From NCBI RefSeq assembly GCF_019510245.1, contig NZ_JAEKKT010000140.1, forward strand, positions 1 through 64,000: a DNA stretch of 64,000 bases, written 5' to 3'. The DNA is from Streptomyces sp. (GTDB taxonomy: Bacteria > Actinomycetota > Actinomycetes > Streptomycetales > Streptomycetaceae). Made by a program: the position numbers and the translations under genes. Shown here in pieces: positions 50,552 to 59,334 of this stretch. The stretch's first letter is position 1. Each line of letters starts with the position of its first letter. The notes under the pieces were generated by a model. The model saw only the letters and a program-made list of their open reading frames with translations. It did no database searches and was not told where the DNA came from.

Positions 50552-52771
50552 TCAGACGCGTACGAGCTCCCGGTCCTCGTCGTCCGTACCGGTCCCGGCG
50601 TCCTTGTCGGACAGGGTGCGCAGGCCCTCGCCCTCGACGTCGACGTTGGGCAGCATCCGGTCCAGCCACTTCGGCAGCCACCAGGCGCGCTTGCCGAGCA
50701 GGGCGAGCACCGCCGGGACGATCGCCATGCGGACCACGAACGCGTCGAAGAAGACGGCGATGGCGAGGCCGAAGCCGATCATCTTGATCATGGACTCGCC
50801 GGAGGTGATGAAGCCGCTGAAGACGGCCATCATGATGACGGCGGCGGCGGCCACGACCCGCGAGCTGTGCCGGAAGCCGGTCACCACGGCCTGGCCGGGC
50901 GTCTCGCCGTGGACATACGCTTCCCGCATCCGGGTCACGAGGAACACCTCGTAGTCCATGGCGAGACCGAAGACCACGCCCACCATGAAGATCGGCATCA
51001 TCGACATGATCGGGCCGGTCTGCTCGACGCCGAGCAGCCCGCCGAGCCAGCCCCACTGGAAGACCGCGACGACGGCGCCGAGCGCGGCGAGCACGCTGAG
51101 CAGGAAGCCGAGGGCCGCCTTCAGCGGGACCAGGATGGAGCGGAAGACCGCGATCAGGAGGAGGAAGGCGAGGCCGACCACCAGCGCCAGGTACGGGACC
51201 AGCGCGTCGTTGAGCTTCTGCGAGAAGTCGATGTTCAGCGCGGTGGTGCCGGTGACCAGGATCCGCGCGCCGGTGTCGGCCTTGACGTCGGCGCCCTGGC
51301 CGCGGATGGCGTGGACCAGGTCCTCGGTCTGCGCCGAGGAGGGCTTGGAGTCCGGGATCACCGTGATCGTCGCGGTGTCGCCGGCCTTGTTGAACGCCGC
51401 CGGGGTCACCGTCACGACGTCCTTCAGGCCCTTGATGTCGTCGGCCACCTTGGCGGCCGCGGCCTTGGGGGCGGCACTGTCCTTGGCGTCGACCACGATC
51501 ACGAGGGGACCGTTGAAGCCGGGACCGAAGCCCTCCGACAGCAGGTCGTACGCCCGGCGCTGGGTCGTGGACGTGGGCTGCGAGCCGTCGTCGGGCAGGC
51601 CCAGTTCGAGCTGGGAGACCGGGAGGGCGACCGCGCCCAGTCCGACCACGCCGAGCAGCAGCACGGCTGCCGGGCGACGGACCACGAAGCTCGCCCAGCG
51701 GGTACCGAGGCCGGGCTTGTCCTGCCGGACGGCACGGGTGCGCGTCCGGCGCTTCTCGCCGGCGGCCCTGACCCGCCGGCCCGCGTAGCCGAGCATCGCC
51801 GGGATCATGGTCAGCGCGATGAGGACGGCGACCACGACCGTGCCCGCCGCCGCGAGGCCCATCTTCGTCAGCATCGGCACGCCGACGACCGAGAGACCCG
51901 CGAGCGCGATCACCACCGTGAGGCCCGCGAAGACCACCGCCGAGCCCGCCGTGCCGACGGCGCGGCCGACCGCCTCCTCGCGGTCGCGGCCCTCGGCCAG
52001 CTCACCGCGGTAGCGGGAGACGATGAACAGCGCGTAGTCGATGCCGACCGCGAGTCCGATCATCAGCGCCAGGGTGGACGTGGTGTCCCCGAGGTCGAGC
52101 GTCTTGGCGAGGGCGGTGATGGTGGAGACGCCGATGCCGACGCCCATGATCGCCGTCAGCAGCGGCAGTCCGGCGGCGACCAGTGAGCCCAGGGTGATGA
52201 CGAGGACGACGGCGGCGATGGCGAGGCCGATGGCCTCACCGGCGCCTCCCGCGTCGGGCGAGGCCTGGAGCGCGTCACCGCCGACCTCGACGGTCAGCCC
52301 GGCCTTCTGCGCGTCGTGGCCGGCCTGCTCCAGCGCGTCGCGGGTGGAGTCCTTGAGCTCCGTGCCGGAGACGTCGTAGCGCACCGAGGCGTAGGCGACC
52401 GTGCCGTCCTTGCTGACGGCGTGCTGCTTGTAGGGGTCGGTGACGGAGGTGACCTCCGCGCCGGCGGCCAGCTCCTTCACGGTCTTCTTGACGGTGGCCT
52501 TGTTGAGCTTGTCCGTCATCTTCTCGCCGGCCGGTGCCTTGAAGACGACCCGCGCGGTGGCGCCGTCCGAGCTGGAGCCGGGGAAGCGCTGGTCCAGCAG
52601 GTCGAAGGCCTTCTGGGCCTCGGTGCCGGGGATCGAGAAGGAGCTGGAGCCGGCCGCGGGGGCGGAGGCGGCGGCGACGCCGGCGAGGGTCAGCAGCGCC
52701 ACCCATATGAGGGCGACGTAGTGCCGTCGCCGAAAGGCGAGACGGCCCAGTTTGTAGAGGAACGTGGCCAC
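50552..52771 (-). CDS. MMPL/RND-family membrane exporter
   Basis: 739 residues with twelve predicted helices in two halves. Each half has a large extracytoplasmic loop followed by an RND core: LALMIGLAVGIDYALFIVSR (first) and FMVGVVFGLAMDYEVFLVTR (second), with the Asp-Tyr pairs that carry protons in MMPL proteins. Substrates are usually lipids, siderophores or antibiotics. The start is GTG 52771. The TetR gene lies upstream on the same strand, so repression by it is likely. Confidence 0.9.
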   Translation of the reverse strand: MATFLYKLGRLAFRRRHYVALIWVALLTLAGVAAASAPAAGSSSFSIPGTEAQKAFDLLDQRFPGSSSDGATARVVFKAPAGEKMTDKLNKATVKKTVKELAAGAEVTSVTDPYKQHAVSKDGTVAYASVRYDVSGTELKDSTRDALEQAGHDAQKAGLTVEVGGDALQASPDAGGAGEAIGLAIAAVVLVITLGSLVAAGLPLLTAIMGVGIGVSTITALAKTLDLGDTTSTLALMIGLAVGIDYALFIVSRYRGELAEGRDREEAVGRAVGTAGSAVVFAGLTVVIALAGLSVVGVPMLTKMGLAAAGTVVVAVLIALTMIPAMLGYAGRRVRAAGEKRRTRTRAVRQDKPGLGTRWASFVVRRPAAVLLLGVVGLGAVALPVSQLELGLPDDGSQPTSTTQRRAYDLLSEGFGPGFNGPLVIVVDAKDSAAPKAAAAKVADDIKGLKDVVTVTPAAFNKAGDTATITVIPDSKPSSAQTEDLVHAIRGQGADVKADTGARILVTGTTALNIDFSQKLNDALVPYLALVVGLAFLLLIAVFRSILVPLKAALGFLLSVLAALGAVVAVFQWGWLGGLLGVEQTGPIMSMMPIFMVGVVFGLAMDYEVFLVTRMREAYVHGETPGQAVVTGFRHSSRVVAAAAVIMMAVFSGFITSGESMIKMIGFGLAIAVFFDAFVVRMAIVPAVLALLGKRAWWLPKWLDRMLPNVDVEGEGLRTLSDKDAGTGTDDEDRELVRV

Positions 52772-52895
52772 GAGGGCGTACTCCCGGTCAGGTCGTGGGG
52801 TTTTCGGGGCAGGGGTGATCGGCCCGGTGGGTGGCAGGGCTGATCGACCCGACGACGTGAGCGGAGACGTCAGGTGGGCTGGCTGCGGGGAAGGG

Positions 52896-53498
52896 TCAGC
52901 AGGTGGGTGCGCCGAGTGCGGGAAGCACCACGGCGTCGATGTACGACAGCAGGAAGGCCTGGGTGGGCGGCTGCTCGTCGATCAGCGAACGGGCGGCGAA
53001 TCCACCGATCATCATGTGCATCACGAAGTCGATCGCAGGGTTGTCCGCACGGACCTCGCCCCGGTCGATCGCCCGTTGCAGCACCTGGCGGAACTGGGCC
53101 ATCTCGGGCTCGATCAGATGCTCCTTGAACGCCTGCAGGAGGTCCGGGTTGCCGTGGACCGCCATGGCGAGCCCGCGCATCAGCGCGGAGTTCTGCTCCA
53201 TCTCGCAGTCGTCCGAGCGCAGCGTGAGGCCGTGCAGATCGCCCCGGAGCGAACCGGTGTCGACCTCGCCGAGTGCGCCCCCCGGCTTGTGGTACCGGAC
53301 CGCCTTCGCCACCAGCTCGGCCTTCCCGCCCCACTGGCGGTAGAGGGTGGCCTTGCTGGACTTGGTGCGGGCGGCGACGGCGTCCATGGTGAGGGCGTCG
53401 TAACCGACCTCACGGAGCAGGTCGAGCACGGCCCCGTACAGCTCGGCCTCGCGCTCGGGCGTGATCCGACTGCGACGCGCCGTTGCGACCTCAGTCAT
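52896..53498 (-). CDS. TetR-family regulator
   Basis: 200 residues. The helix-turn-helix is LTMDAVAARTKSSKATLYRQ (about residues 36-55), followed by WGGKAELVAKAV. The C-terminal ligand domain is helical (TetR_C_11/33-like). ATG 53498 has GGAGGG at 8 nt. It is upstream of the MMPL exporter on the same strand and divergent from the tricorn-type protease, with a perfect palindrome (53570-53584) in between. Confidence 0.86.
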   Translation of the reverse strand: MTEVATARRSRITPEREAELYGAVLDLLREVGYDALTMDAVAARTKSSKATLYRQWGGKAELVAKAVRYHKPGGALGEVDTGSLRGDLHGLTLRSDDCEMEQNSALMRGLAMAVHGNPDLLQAFKEHLIEPEMAQFRQVLQRAIDRGEVRADNPAIDFVMHMMIGGFAARSLIDEQPPTQAFLLSYIDAVVLPALGAPTC

Positions 53499-53569
53499 GC
53501 CACTCACCCTCCACTGCTCCGTCGTCACCTTCGTGCTTGCATCTCGAAGATACCCTGGGATCTACAGAA

Positions 53570-53584
53570 ACGAAACCGTTTCGT
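53570..53584. promoter_or_regulatory. Perfect palindrome, probable TetR operator
   Basis: ACGAAAC-C-GTTTCGT has 7-bp arms around one base and is typical of TetR operators in size and form. It lies 71 bp upstream of the TetR start and 81 bp before the divergent protease gene, so it may control both. Confidence 0.65.
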
Positions 53585-53665
53585 ACGTGTGCTGTCTCAC
53601 GTGGCTGAGAAATCCATGAGTTCCCACGAGTTGCTGGCCCTCCGCACCCGGAAAAGCATGGGGAG

Positions 53666-56600
53666 GTGAGCTATCTGCGCCTGCCGCATCTCAGCGGCGA
53701 CCTGTTGTGCTTCGTGGCCGAGGACGACCTCTGGCTGACCTCGCTCGACGCCCCGGGCCGCGCCTGGCGGCTCACCGTCGACCGCACCAAGACCGGGCAC
53801 CCGCGCTTCTCGCCGGACGGTCGCCGCATCGCGTACACGAGCTGGCGCAGCCTGGTGCCCGAGATCCACCTGGTCGACGTCGACGGCGGCCCCGGCCGGC
53901 AGCTGACCTACTGGGGCAGCGCCGACACCCAGGTGTGCGGCTGGACGCCCCCCGACCGGGACGGCACGGCCGACATCCTGGCGGTCGCCTCGCACGGGCA
54001 GCCCTTCTCCTATTTCACCTGGGCCTACAAGGTCTCCCCCGACGGCGACCCGGGCCGCAAGCTGCCCTGGGGGCCGGTCGCCGACATCCAGGTCGCCGAC
54101 ATCGCCGACGAGCGCAGGACCCTCCTGCTCACCGGCACCCCGCCGCACGAACCGGCCGGCTGGAAGCGCTACCGGGGCGGCGCCATGGGCCGGCTGTGGC
54201 TGCACGGGCAGCGGCTGCTCGCCGGCATCGGCGGCCATCTGCACTCCCCGATGTTCGTCGGCGGCCGGATCGCCTTCCTCTCCGACCACGAGGGCGTCGG
54301 CAACCTCTACTCCTGCGCCTACGACGGCTCCGACCTGCGCCTGCACACCGACCACGACGCCTTCTACGCCCGGCACGCCTCCAGCGACGGCACACGCGTG
54401 GTGTACCAGTGCGCGGGCGATCTCTGGCTCGTCGACGACCTCGGCGCGGACTCGGCACCGCGCAGGCTCGACGTGCGCCTCTCCGGGCCCCGGGCCGGGC
54501 GCCGCCCCTACCAGGTGCCGGCCGCCCAGCACGTCGACGGCGTCTCCGTCGACGAGACGGGACGGGCCAGCGCCGTCGTGGTACGCGGCAGCCTGTACTG
54601 GCTCACCCACCGCGACGGCCCGGCCCGCACCATCGCCGACACCCCCGGGGTACGGGTACGGCTCCCGGAGATGCTCGGCTCGACCGGGCAGATCGCCTAC
54701 GTCACCGACGCCGGTGGCGAGGACGCCGTCGAGATCGCCCACCTGCCCCGGGCGACCGGCGCCCGCCCACCGCGCCGGCTGGCCTGCGGGAAGCTCGGCC
54801 GGGTGCTCGAACTGGTCTCGGACCCGCTGGGCGAACGGCTGGCGGTGGCCGCACACGACGGCCGCCTGCTGCTCATCGACCTGACCGAGCAGCCTGTTGA
54901 CGACATTGACCAGGTTGATGCCGACGAACCCGCCGACATTGACTCTGTTGACGGTGCCGGCTCCGACGACGTGGTCACCGAGTTGATCCAGTCGGTCAAC
55001 GGACCGGCCCGCGATCTGGCCTTCTCACCGGACGGGTCATGGTTGACCTGGTCGCATCCGGGTATCGGCCGTTCGCTGCGGCAGATCAAGATGGCCCGCA
55101 TCAGCGACCGGCTCGTCATCGACGTCACCAACGGCCGCTTCGAGGACGAGAACCCGGTCTTCACCCGCGACGGCCGCTACCTCGCGTTCCTGTCCTGGCG
55201 CGGCTTCGACCCGGTGTACGACGTGCACACCGGCGACCTGTCGTTCCCGCTCGGCTGCCGCCCCTACCTGGTCCCGCTCTCCTCGGCGACCCCCTCCCCG
55301 TTCGCGCTCAACCCGGACGGGCGGCCGGCCGCCGGGGGCCTGGACCCGGTCGAGGACGAGGAGCCCGGCGAGGGCGGCGCGGTGACGGTCGAGGTCGAGG
55401 GGCTGGAGAGCCGCGTGACCCCGTTCCCGGTCACCGCCTCCAAGTACTCGGCGCTGTACCCGGTCGCGGGCGGCGGCCTGGTCTGGCTGCGCTGGCCGAT
55501 CTCGGGCGCACTGGGCGAGACCTTCGTCAACCCGGCCGACACCAGCGGGCGGCCGACCCTGGAGTACTTCAACATCAGCAAGGCGAAGAAGTCCGAACTC
55601 GTGGACCACCTCGACTGGTTCACGGTCAGCGGCGACGGCAGCCGGCTGGTCGTGGTCGACGAGGGCGAGCTGCGGGCCGTGCCGTCGGCCGAGTCCGGCG
55701 ACGGCGACACGACCGTCTGGATCGACCTGCGCCGCATCCTGCACGAGGTGGACCCGCCCGCCGAGTGGCGCCAGTCGTACGCCGAGGCCGGCCGCCTCAT
55801 CCGGGACTACTTCTGGGACCCGGGGATGTGCGGCATCGACTGGAACGGGGTGCTCGACCAGTACCGCCCACTGCTCGAACGGGTCGCCTCCCCCGACGAC
55901 TTCGCGGACCTCCTCCGCGAGGTCCTCGGCGAGCTGGGCACCTCGCACGCCTACGTCACCCCGGCCCGCCGCAACGAGGGCCCGCCGCACTACCAGCGCT
56001 TCCAGGGCCTGCTCGGCGCCAACCTCGTGCGCCGGGACGCCGGCTGGACGGTCAAGCGGATCCTGCCCGGCGACTCCTCCGACTCCAAGGCGCGTTCCCC
56101 GCTCGCCGGCACCGGCATCCGGGAGGGCGCGGTCCTCACCCACATCGACGGCAGACCGGTGGACCCGGTGACGGGGCCGTTCCCGCTGCTCGCGGGGGCG
56201 GGGGCCACGACGGTGGAGCTGACGTTCGTCCCGGGCGAGGGCGAGTCGGGGCCGCCGCGCAGGGTCGCCGTCCTCCCGCTGATCGACGAACGGCCGCTGC
56301 GCTACCAGGACTGGGTGGCCAAACGCCGTGAGGTGGTGCGGGAGATGAGCGGCGGCAAGTGCGGCTACCTGCACATCCCGGACATGGGCGGCTCGGGCTG
56401 GGCCCAGTTCAACCGCGACCTGCGGATGGAGGTCTCCCGGCCGGCGCTCATCGTCGACGTGCGCGGCAACGCGGGCGGCCACATCAGCGAACTCGTCGTG
56501 GAAAAACTCACCCGGACCATCCTCGGCTGGGACCTGACGAGGAACGCCCAGCCGGTGTCGTACGCCTCCAACGCCCCGCGCGGCCCGATCGTCGCGCTCA

Positions 56601-56986
56601 CCGACGAGGCCACCTCCTCCGACGGCGACATGATCACGGCCGCGATCAAGCTGCTCAAGCTCGGCCCGGTCGTCGGGCAGCGCACCTGGGGCGGGGTGGT
56701 CGGCATGACCGGCCGGCACCAGCTGGGCGACGGCACGGTGATCACGGTGCCGATGAACGCTGCCTGGTTCGAGGACTACGGCTGGTCCGTCGAGAACCAC
56801 GGCGTCGCCCCCGACCTGGAGGTCCTGCGCACCCCCCTGGACTGGGCGGAGGGCCGCCACGTCGAGATGGACGACGCCATCCAACTGGCCCTCGACCTCC
56901 TGACCGACCACCCGGCAGCCGTCCCCCCCGACTACAGCGAAGCCCCGAACAGGTCCCGCCCGAAACTTCCCCCACGCTCTTCTTGA
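53666..56986 (+). CDS. Tricorn-type protease
   Basis: A 1106-residue S41-family protease: N-terminal six- and seven-bladed propellers (to about 680), a helical region, a PDZ domain (about 800-880: GIREGAVLTHIDGRPVDP) and a C-terminal catalytic domain. Catalytic residues are at Ser760-His761 (GTSHAYV), Ser985-Asp986 (TSSDGD) and Glu1043 (VENHG). The Ser-to-Glu spacing of 58 equals that of Thermoplasma Ser965-Glu1023. It trims peptides downstream of the proteasome. A strongly acidic insert (PVDDIDQVDADEPADIDSVD) lies near 413. GTG 53666 lies directly after GGGGAG. Confidence 0.93.
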   Translation: MSYLRLPHLSGDLLCFVAEDDLWLTSLDAPGRAWRLTVDRTKTGHPRFSPDGRRIAYTSWRSLVPEIHLVDVDGGPGRQLTYWGSADTQVCGWTPPDRDGTADILAVASHGQPFSYFTWAYKVSPDGDPGRKLPWGPVADIQVADIADERRTLLLTGTPPHEPAGWKRYRGGAMGRLWLHGQRLLAGIGGHLHSPMFVGGRIAFLSDHEGVGNLYSCAYDGSDLRLHTDHDAFYARHASSDGTRVVYQCAGDLWLVDDLGADSAPRRLDVRLSGPRAGRRPYQVPAAQHVDGVSVDETGRASAVVVRGSLYWLTHRDGPARTIADTPGVRVRLPEMLGSTGQIAYVTDAGGEDAVEIAHLPRATGARPPRRLACGKLGRVLELVSDPLGERLAVAAHDGRLLLIDLTEQPVDDIDQVDADEPADIDSVDGAGSDDVVTELIQSVNGPARDLAFSPDGSWLTWSHPGIGRSLRQIKMARISDRLVIDVTNGRFEDENPVFTRDGRYLAFLSWRGFDPVYDVHTGDLSFPLGCRPYLVPLSSATPSPFALNPDGRPAAGGLDPVEDEEPGEGGAVTVEVEGLESRVTPFPVTASKYSALYPVAGGGLVWLRWPISGALGETFVNPADTSGRPTLEYFNISKAKKSELVDHLDWFTVSGDGSRLVVVDEGELRAVPSAESGDGDTTVWIDLRRILHEVDPPAEWRQSYAEAGRLIRDYFWDPGMCGIDWNGVLDQYRPLLERVASPDDFADLLREVLGELGTSHAYVTPARRNEGPPHYQRFQGLLGANLVRRDAGWTVKRILPGDSSDSKARSPLAGTGIREGAVLTHIDGRPVDPVTGPFPLLAGAGATTVELTFVPGEGESGPPRRVAVLPLIDERPLRYQDWVAKRREVVREMSGGKCGYLHIPDMGGSGWAQFNRDLRMEVSRPALIVDVRGNAGGHISELVVEKLTRTILGWDLTRNAQPVSYASNAPRGPIVALTDEATSSDGDMITAAIKLLKLGPVVGQRTWGGVVGMTGRHQLGDGTVITVPMNAAWFEDYGWSVENHGVAPDLEVLRTPLDWAEGRHVEMDDAIQLALDLLTDHPAAVPPDYSEAPNRSRPKLPPRSS

Positions 56987-57009
56987 GACGCCGGGGAGCG
57001 TCCCCACCC

Positions 57010-57041
57010 AAGGGGCGCGGGGAACTGCGCGGCCAGCCCCC
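57010..57041 (-). repeat. Dispersed hairpin repeat, minus-orientation copy
   Basis: AAGGGGCGCGGGGAACTGCG then CGGCCAGCCCCC is the reverse complement of the family core. It lies 24 bp after the tricorn stop codon and is followed by a run of CCCCAC repeats (57057-57080). Confidence 0.6.
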
Positions 57042-57092
57042 ACACACCCGCACCCGCCACCCCACCCCACCCCACCCCCTCCCCCTGGGCGC

Positions 57093-57128
57093 AAAAAACG
57101 CAGGGCACCCTTCAAAAGAGGGCGCCCC
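57093..57128 (-). terminator. Rho-independent terminator of the Gln-rich gene
   Basis: Read on the minus strand, GGGCGCCCT (57128-57120) pairs with AGGGTGCCC (57111-57103), followed by TGCG and six T (57098-57093). It lies about 30 bp after the stop codon of the gene at 57159-57407. Confidence 0.7.
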
Positions 57129-57158
57129 ACGCCAATTCGGCCGAGCCAAGTGCAACGA

Positions 57159-57407
57159 CTACGCGTCGTAGTCCTGGTCGAACCGGTCCTGCATCTCCTG
57201 CTCGGTGTCGTCCAGGTTCTGACGACCGCGCTCAGTCGCCTGCCGGCCGCGCTCCTGCGCCTGCTGGCCCCGCTGCTGAGCCTGCTGGGCGGTCTGCTGG
57301 CCCCGCTGCTGAGCCTGCTGACCGCGCTGCTGCGCCTGCTGCTGGCCTTCGTGCATCTTCTGCTTGGCCTGTCCCTGCATCTTGCCGGCCTTGTCCTTCA
57401 TACCCAT
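57159..57407 (-). CDS. Gln/Arg-rich heptad-repeat protein
   Basis: 82 residues. MGMKDKAGKMQGQAKQKMHE is followed by seven-residue repeats of the form QAQQRGQ / TAQQAQQRGQ / QAQERGR and an acidic tail (LDDTEQEMQDRFDQDYDA). It is highly hydrophilic, without hydrophobic core positions, so probably disordered or a weak single helix. The opening resembles small CsbD-like stress proteins. ATG 57407 has GGGAG at 9 nt. I know no function for it. Confidence 0.7.
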   Translation of the reverse strand: MGMKDKAGKMQGQAKQKMHEGQQQAQQRGQQAQQRGQQTAQQAQQRGQQAQERGRQATERGRQNLDDTEQEMQDRFDQDYDA

Positions 57408-57496
57408 GTGGGTTCACTCCCGTGGAGGGTGAGGGGAATCGGCCCTCAGTGGGGCCTCGACCAGATTCACACGGGCCGACTACGCGCGCATTTCGA

Positions 57497-58381
57497 TCAG
57501 TTACGGTGCGTAGCGCGCGCCTCCTCGTCGGCCGCCCCACCTGCACCGACGAGGCCCGTACGGATGCCCTGCAACCGGGGCGCGAACCGCTTCATCTCCC
57601 GCTGCCCGACCGTGCCGATCAGCGCCGGCAGGTACCCGCGCACACCCTGCATGCCCCGCAGCCACCACTGCCCGTACACGTGCGCCGAGCGCCGCTCGAT
57701 GCCCGCCACGATCCGGTCCACGGCCGGGCCCAGCGGGTACGTCTTGTTCGCCGGCCACGGCAGCCGCTGCCGCAACTCCCGCATCACCTCGTCCTGGTCG
57801 GCGCCGCGCACCATGTCGGTGTCCGTCCAGGACAGGTACCCGACCCCGACCCGCACGCCCTGGTGGCCGACCTCGGCGCGCAGGCTGTGCGCGTACGCCT
57901 CCACGCCCGCCTTGGACGCGCAGTACGCCGTCATCATCGGCGCCGGCGTGATCGCGGCCAGCGACGCGATCTGGAGCAGATAGCCGCGGCTCTCCGTGAG
58001 CACCGGCAGGAACGCGCGCGCCGTCACCGCCGAGCCGACCAGGTTGACCTCGATCACCCGCCGCCAGGCCACCGGGTCCGAGTCGGCGAACGGACCGCCG
58101 TTCGCCACCCCGGCGTTGGCCACCACGACGTCGACCTTCCCGAACCGCGCCTTGACCTCCCGCGCGACCCGGCTCATCGCCTCGTGGTCGGTGACGTCGG
58201 CGTACCAGTACGCGCTGTCGCCGTGCAGCCTGCCGGAGACCTCCTTGAGCGCCTCCTCCTCCAGCCCGACCAGCGCGACCGTCGCCCCGCGCGCGGAGAG
58301 CTTGCGGGCGAGCAACTCGCCGACCCCGCGCGCCGCTCCGGTGACGACGGCGACCTGTCCTTCGAGACCGACCCTGCTCAT
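57497..58381 (-). CDS. Short-chain dehydrogenase/reductase (SadH-like)
   Basis: 294 residues. NAD(P) motif VTGAARGVG (14-22), NAGVANGG, catalytic Ser in LLQIASLAAI and the Tyr-Lys pair in YCASKAG are all intact. The C-terminal extension ending DEEARATHRN is as in mycobacterial SadH. The ATG overlaps the hydrolase stop (ATGA). Last gene of the monooxygenase-hydrolase-SDR operon; probably acts on the alcohol or ketone partner in that pathway. Confidence 0.88.
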   Translation of the reverse strand: MSRVGLEGQVAVVTGAARGVGELLARKLSARGATVALVGLEEEALKEVSGRLHGDSAYWYADVTDHEAMSRVAREVKARFGKVDVVVANAGVANGGPFADSDPVAWRRVIEVNLVGSAVTARAFLPVLTESRGYLLQIASLAAITPAPMMTAYCASKAGVEAYAHSLRAEVGHQGVRVGVGYLSWTDTDMVRGADQDEVMRELRQRLPWPANKTYPLGPAVDRIVAGIERRSAHVYGQWWLRGMQGVRGYLPALIGTVGQREMKRFAPRLQGIRTGLVGAGGAADEEARATHRN

Positions 58382-59334
58382 GAGCTCTCCTTGATCCGCT
58401 CGGGCCCGTCGGCGCCGGCTTCCTCAGGGGCGCCGGTCACGTACGCGGTGACCAGCTCCCGGATCTTTCCGTTGACCAGCTCCGGAGCCTCGACCGGAGT
58501 CATGTGACCCATGCCCGGCAGTTCGGTGAGGCCGAGCGGGTGCGGCAGCGCGGCGGCCAGCGCGCGGGCGTGCACCGGGGGTGTGAGCCGGTCGGCCGTG
58601 CCGGTGACGATGGCGGTGGGTACGCGCAACTCCCTTATGCCGTGGTCGAGATCGAGCCCGGCGAGGACACGCGCCCAGGCATGGCGCACGGCGCGCGGGC
58701 AGGCGTGCACGATCCGCGCGCACGCCTCGACCATGTGCGGGGCGCAACCCGGGCCCATGGTCGCGTACTTGAGGATGCGCCGCGCGAGGGGCGTGACGGG
58801 TCCGAGCGGGGCGCGCGAGGCCAGGACCCGCGCCGTCAGCCAGGTGCGCAGGCCGCCGGCGCGCAACGGCAGGACGAGCGCCTCCGCGACCAGCCGCGAA
58901 CTGCCGGTGCTGCACAGCAGGACGGCGGCGGCGTGCTCGCGGAAACGGGGACGCGCGGCGGCCGCCATCACGGTCATGCCGCCCATGGAATGGCCGACGA
59001 TCACGGCCCGCTCCCCGCGGGCGAGGGTCTGTGCGAGCACCGCCTCGAGGTCGTCCGCCAGTGCCTCGGTGGTGCACGCGGGGCTCGCGGGACTGCGCCC
59101 GTGCCCCCTCTGGTCGTACACGATGACCCGGTGGTCGAGGGCCAGTTCGCGCGTCTGCGCGGCCCAGAAGGCGGTCGAGCAGGTCCAGCCGTGGGCGAGG
59201 ACGACGGGGGGCGCGTCCTCGGAGCCGTGCACCTCGACGTGCAGGCGGGCGCCGTCCGCGGAGACGACGGTGAGTTCGCGGGCAGGGACCGGCGGCGCGT
59301 ACGGCCCGGTGGTCACATGGGTGAGCCGGCTCAC
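58378..59334 (-). CDS. Alpha/beta hydrolase (LipR-position esterase)
   Basis: 318 residues. The oxyanion segment VVLAHGWTCSTAFW, the nucleophile elbow VIVGHSMGGMTV, Asp in IVTGTADRLTPP and His in MGHMTPVEAPE form a complete triad. The GTG start overlaps the monooxygenase stop (GTGA). An ester produced by the upstream Baeyer-Villiger-type enzyme would be the logical substrate (inference). Confidence 0.88.
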   Translation of the reverse strand: MSRLTHVTTGPYAPPVPARELTVVSADGARLHVEVHGSEDAPPVVLAHGWTCSTAFWAAQTRELALDHRVIVYDQRGHGRSPASPACTTEALADDLEAVLAQTLARGERAVIVGHSMGGMTVMAAAARPRFREHAAAVLLCSTGSSRLVAEALVLPLRAGGLRTWLTARVLASRAPLGPVTPLARRILKYATMGPGCAPHMVEACARIVHACPRAVRHAWARVLAGLDLDHGIRELRVPTAIVTGTADRLTPPVHARALAAALPHPLGLTELPGMGHMTPVEAPELVNGKIRELVTAYVTGAPEEAGADGPERIKESS

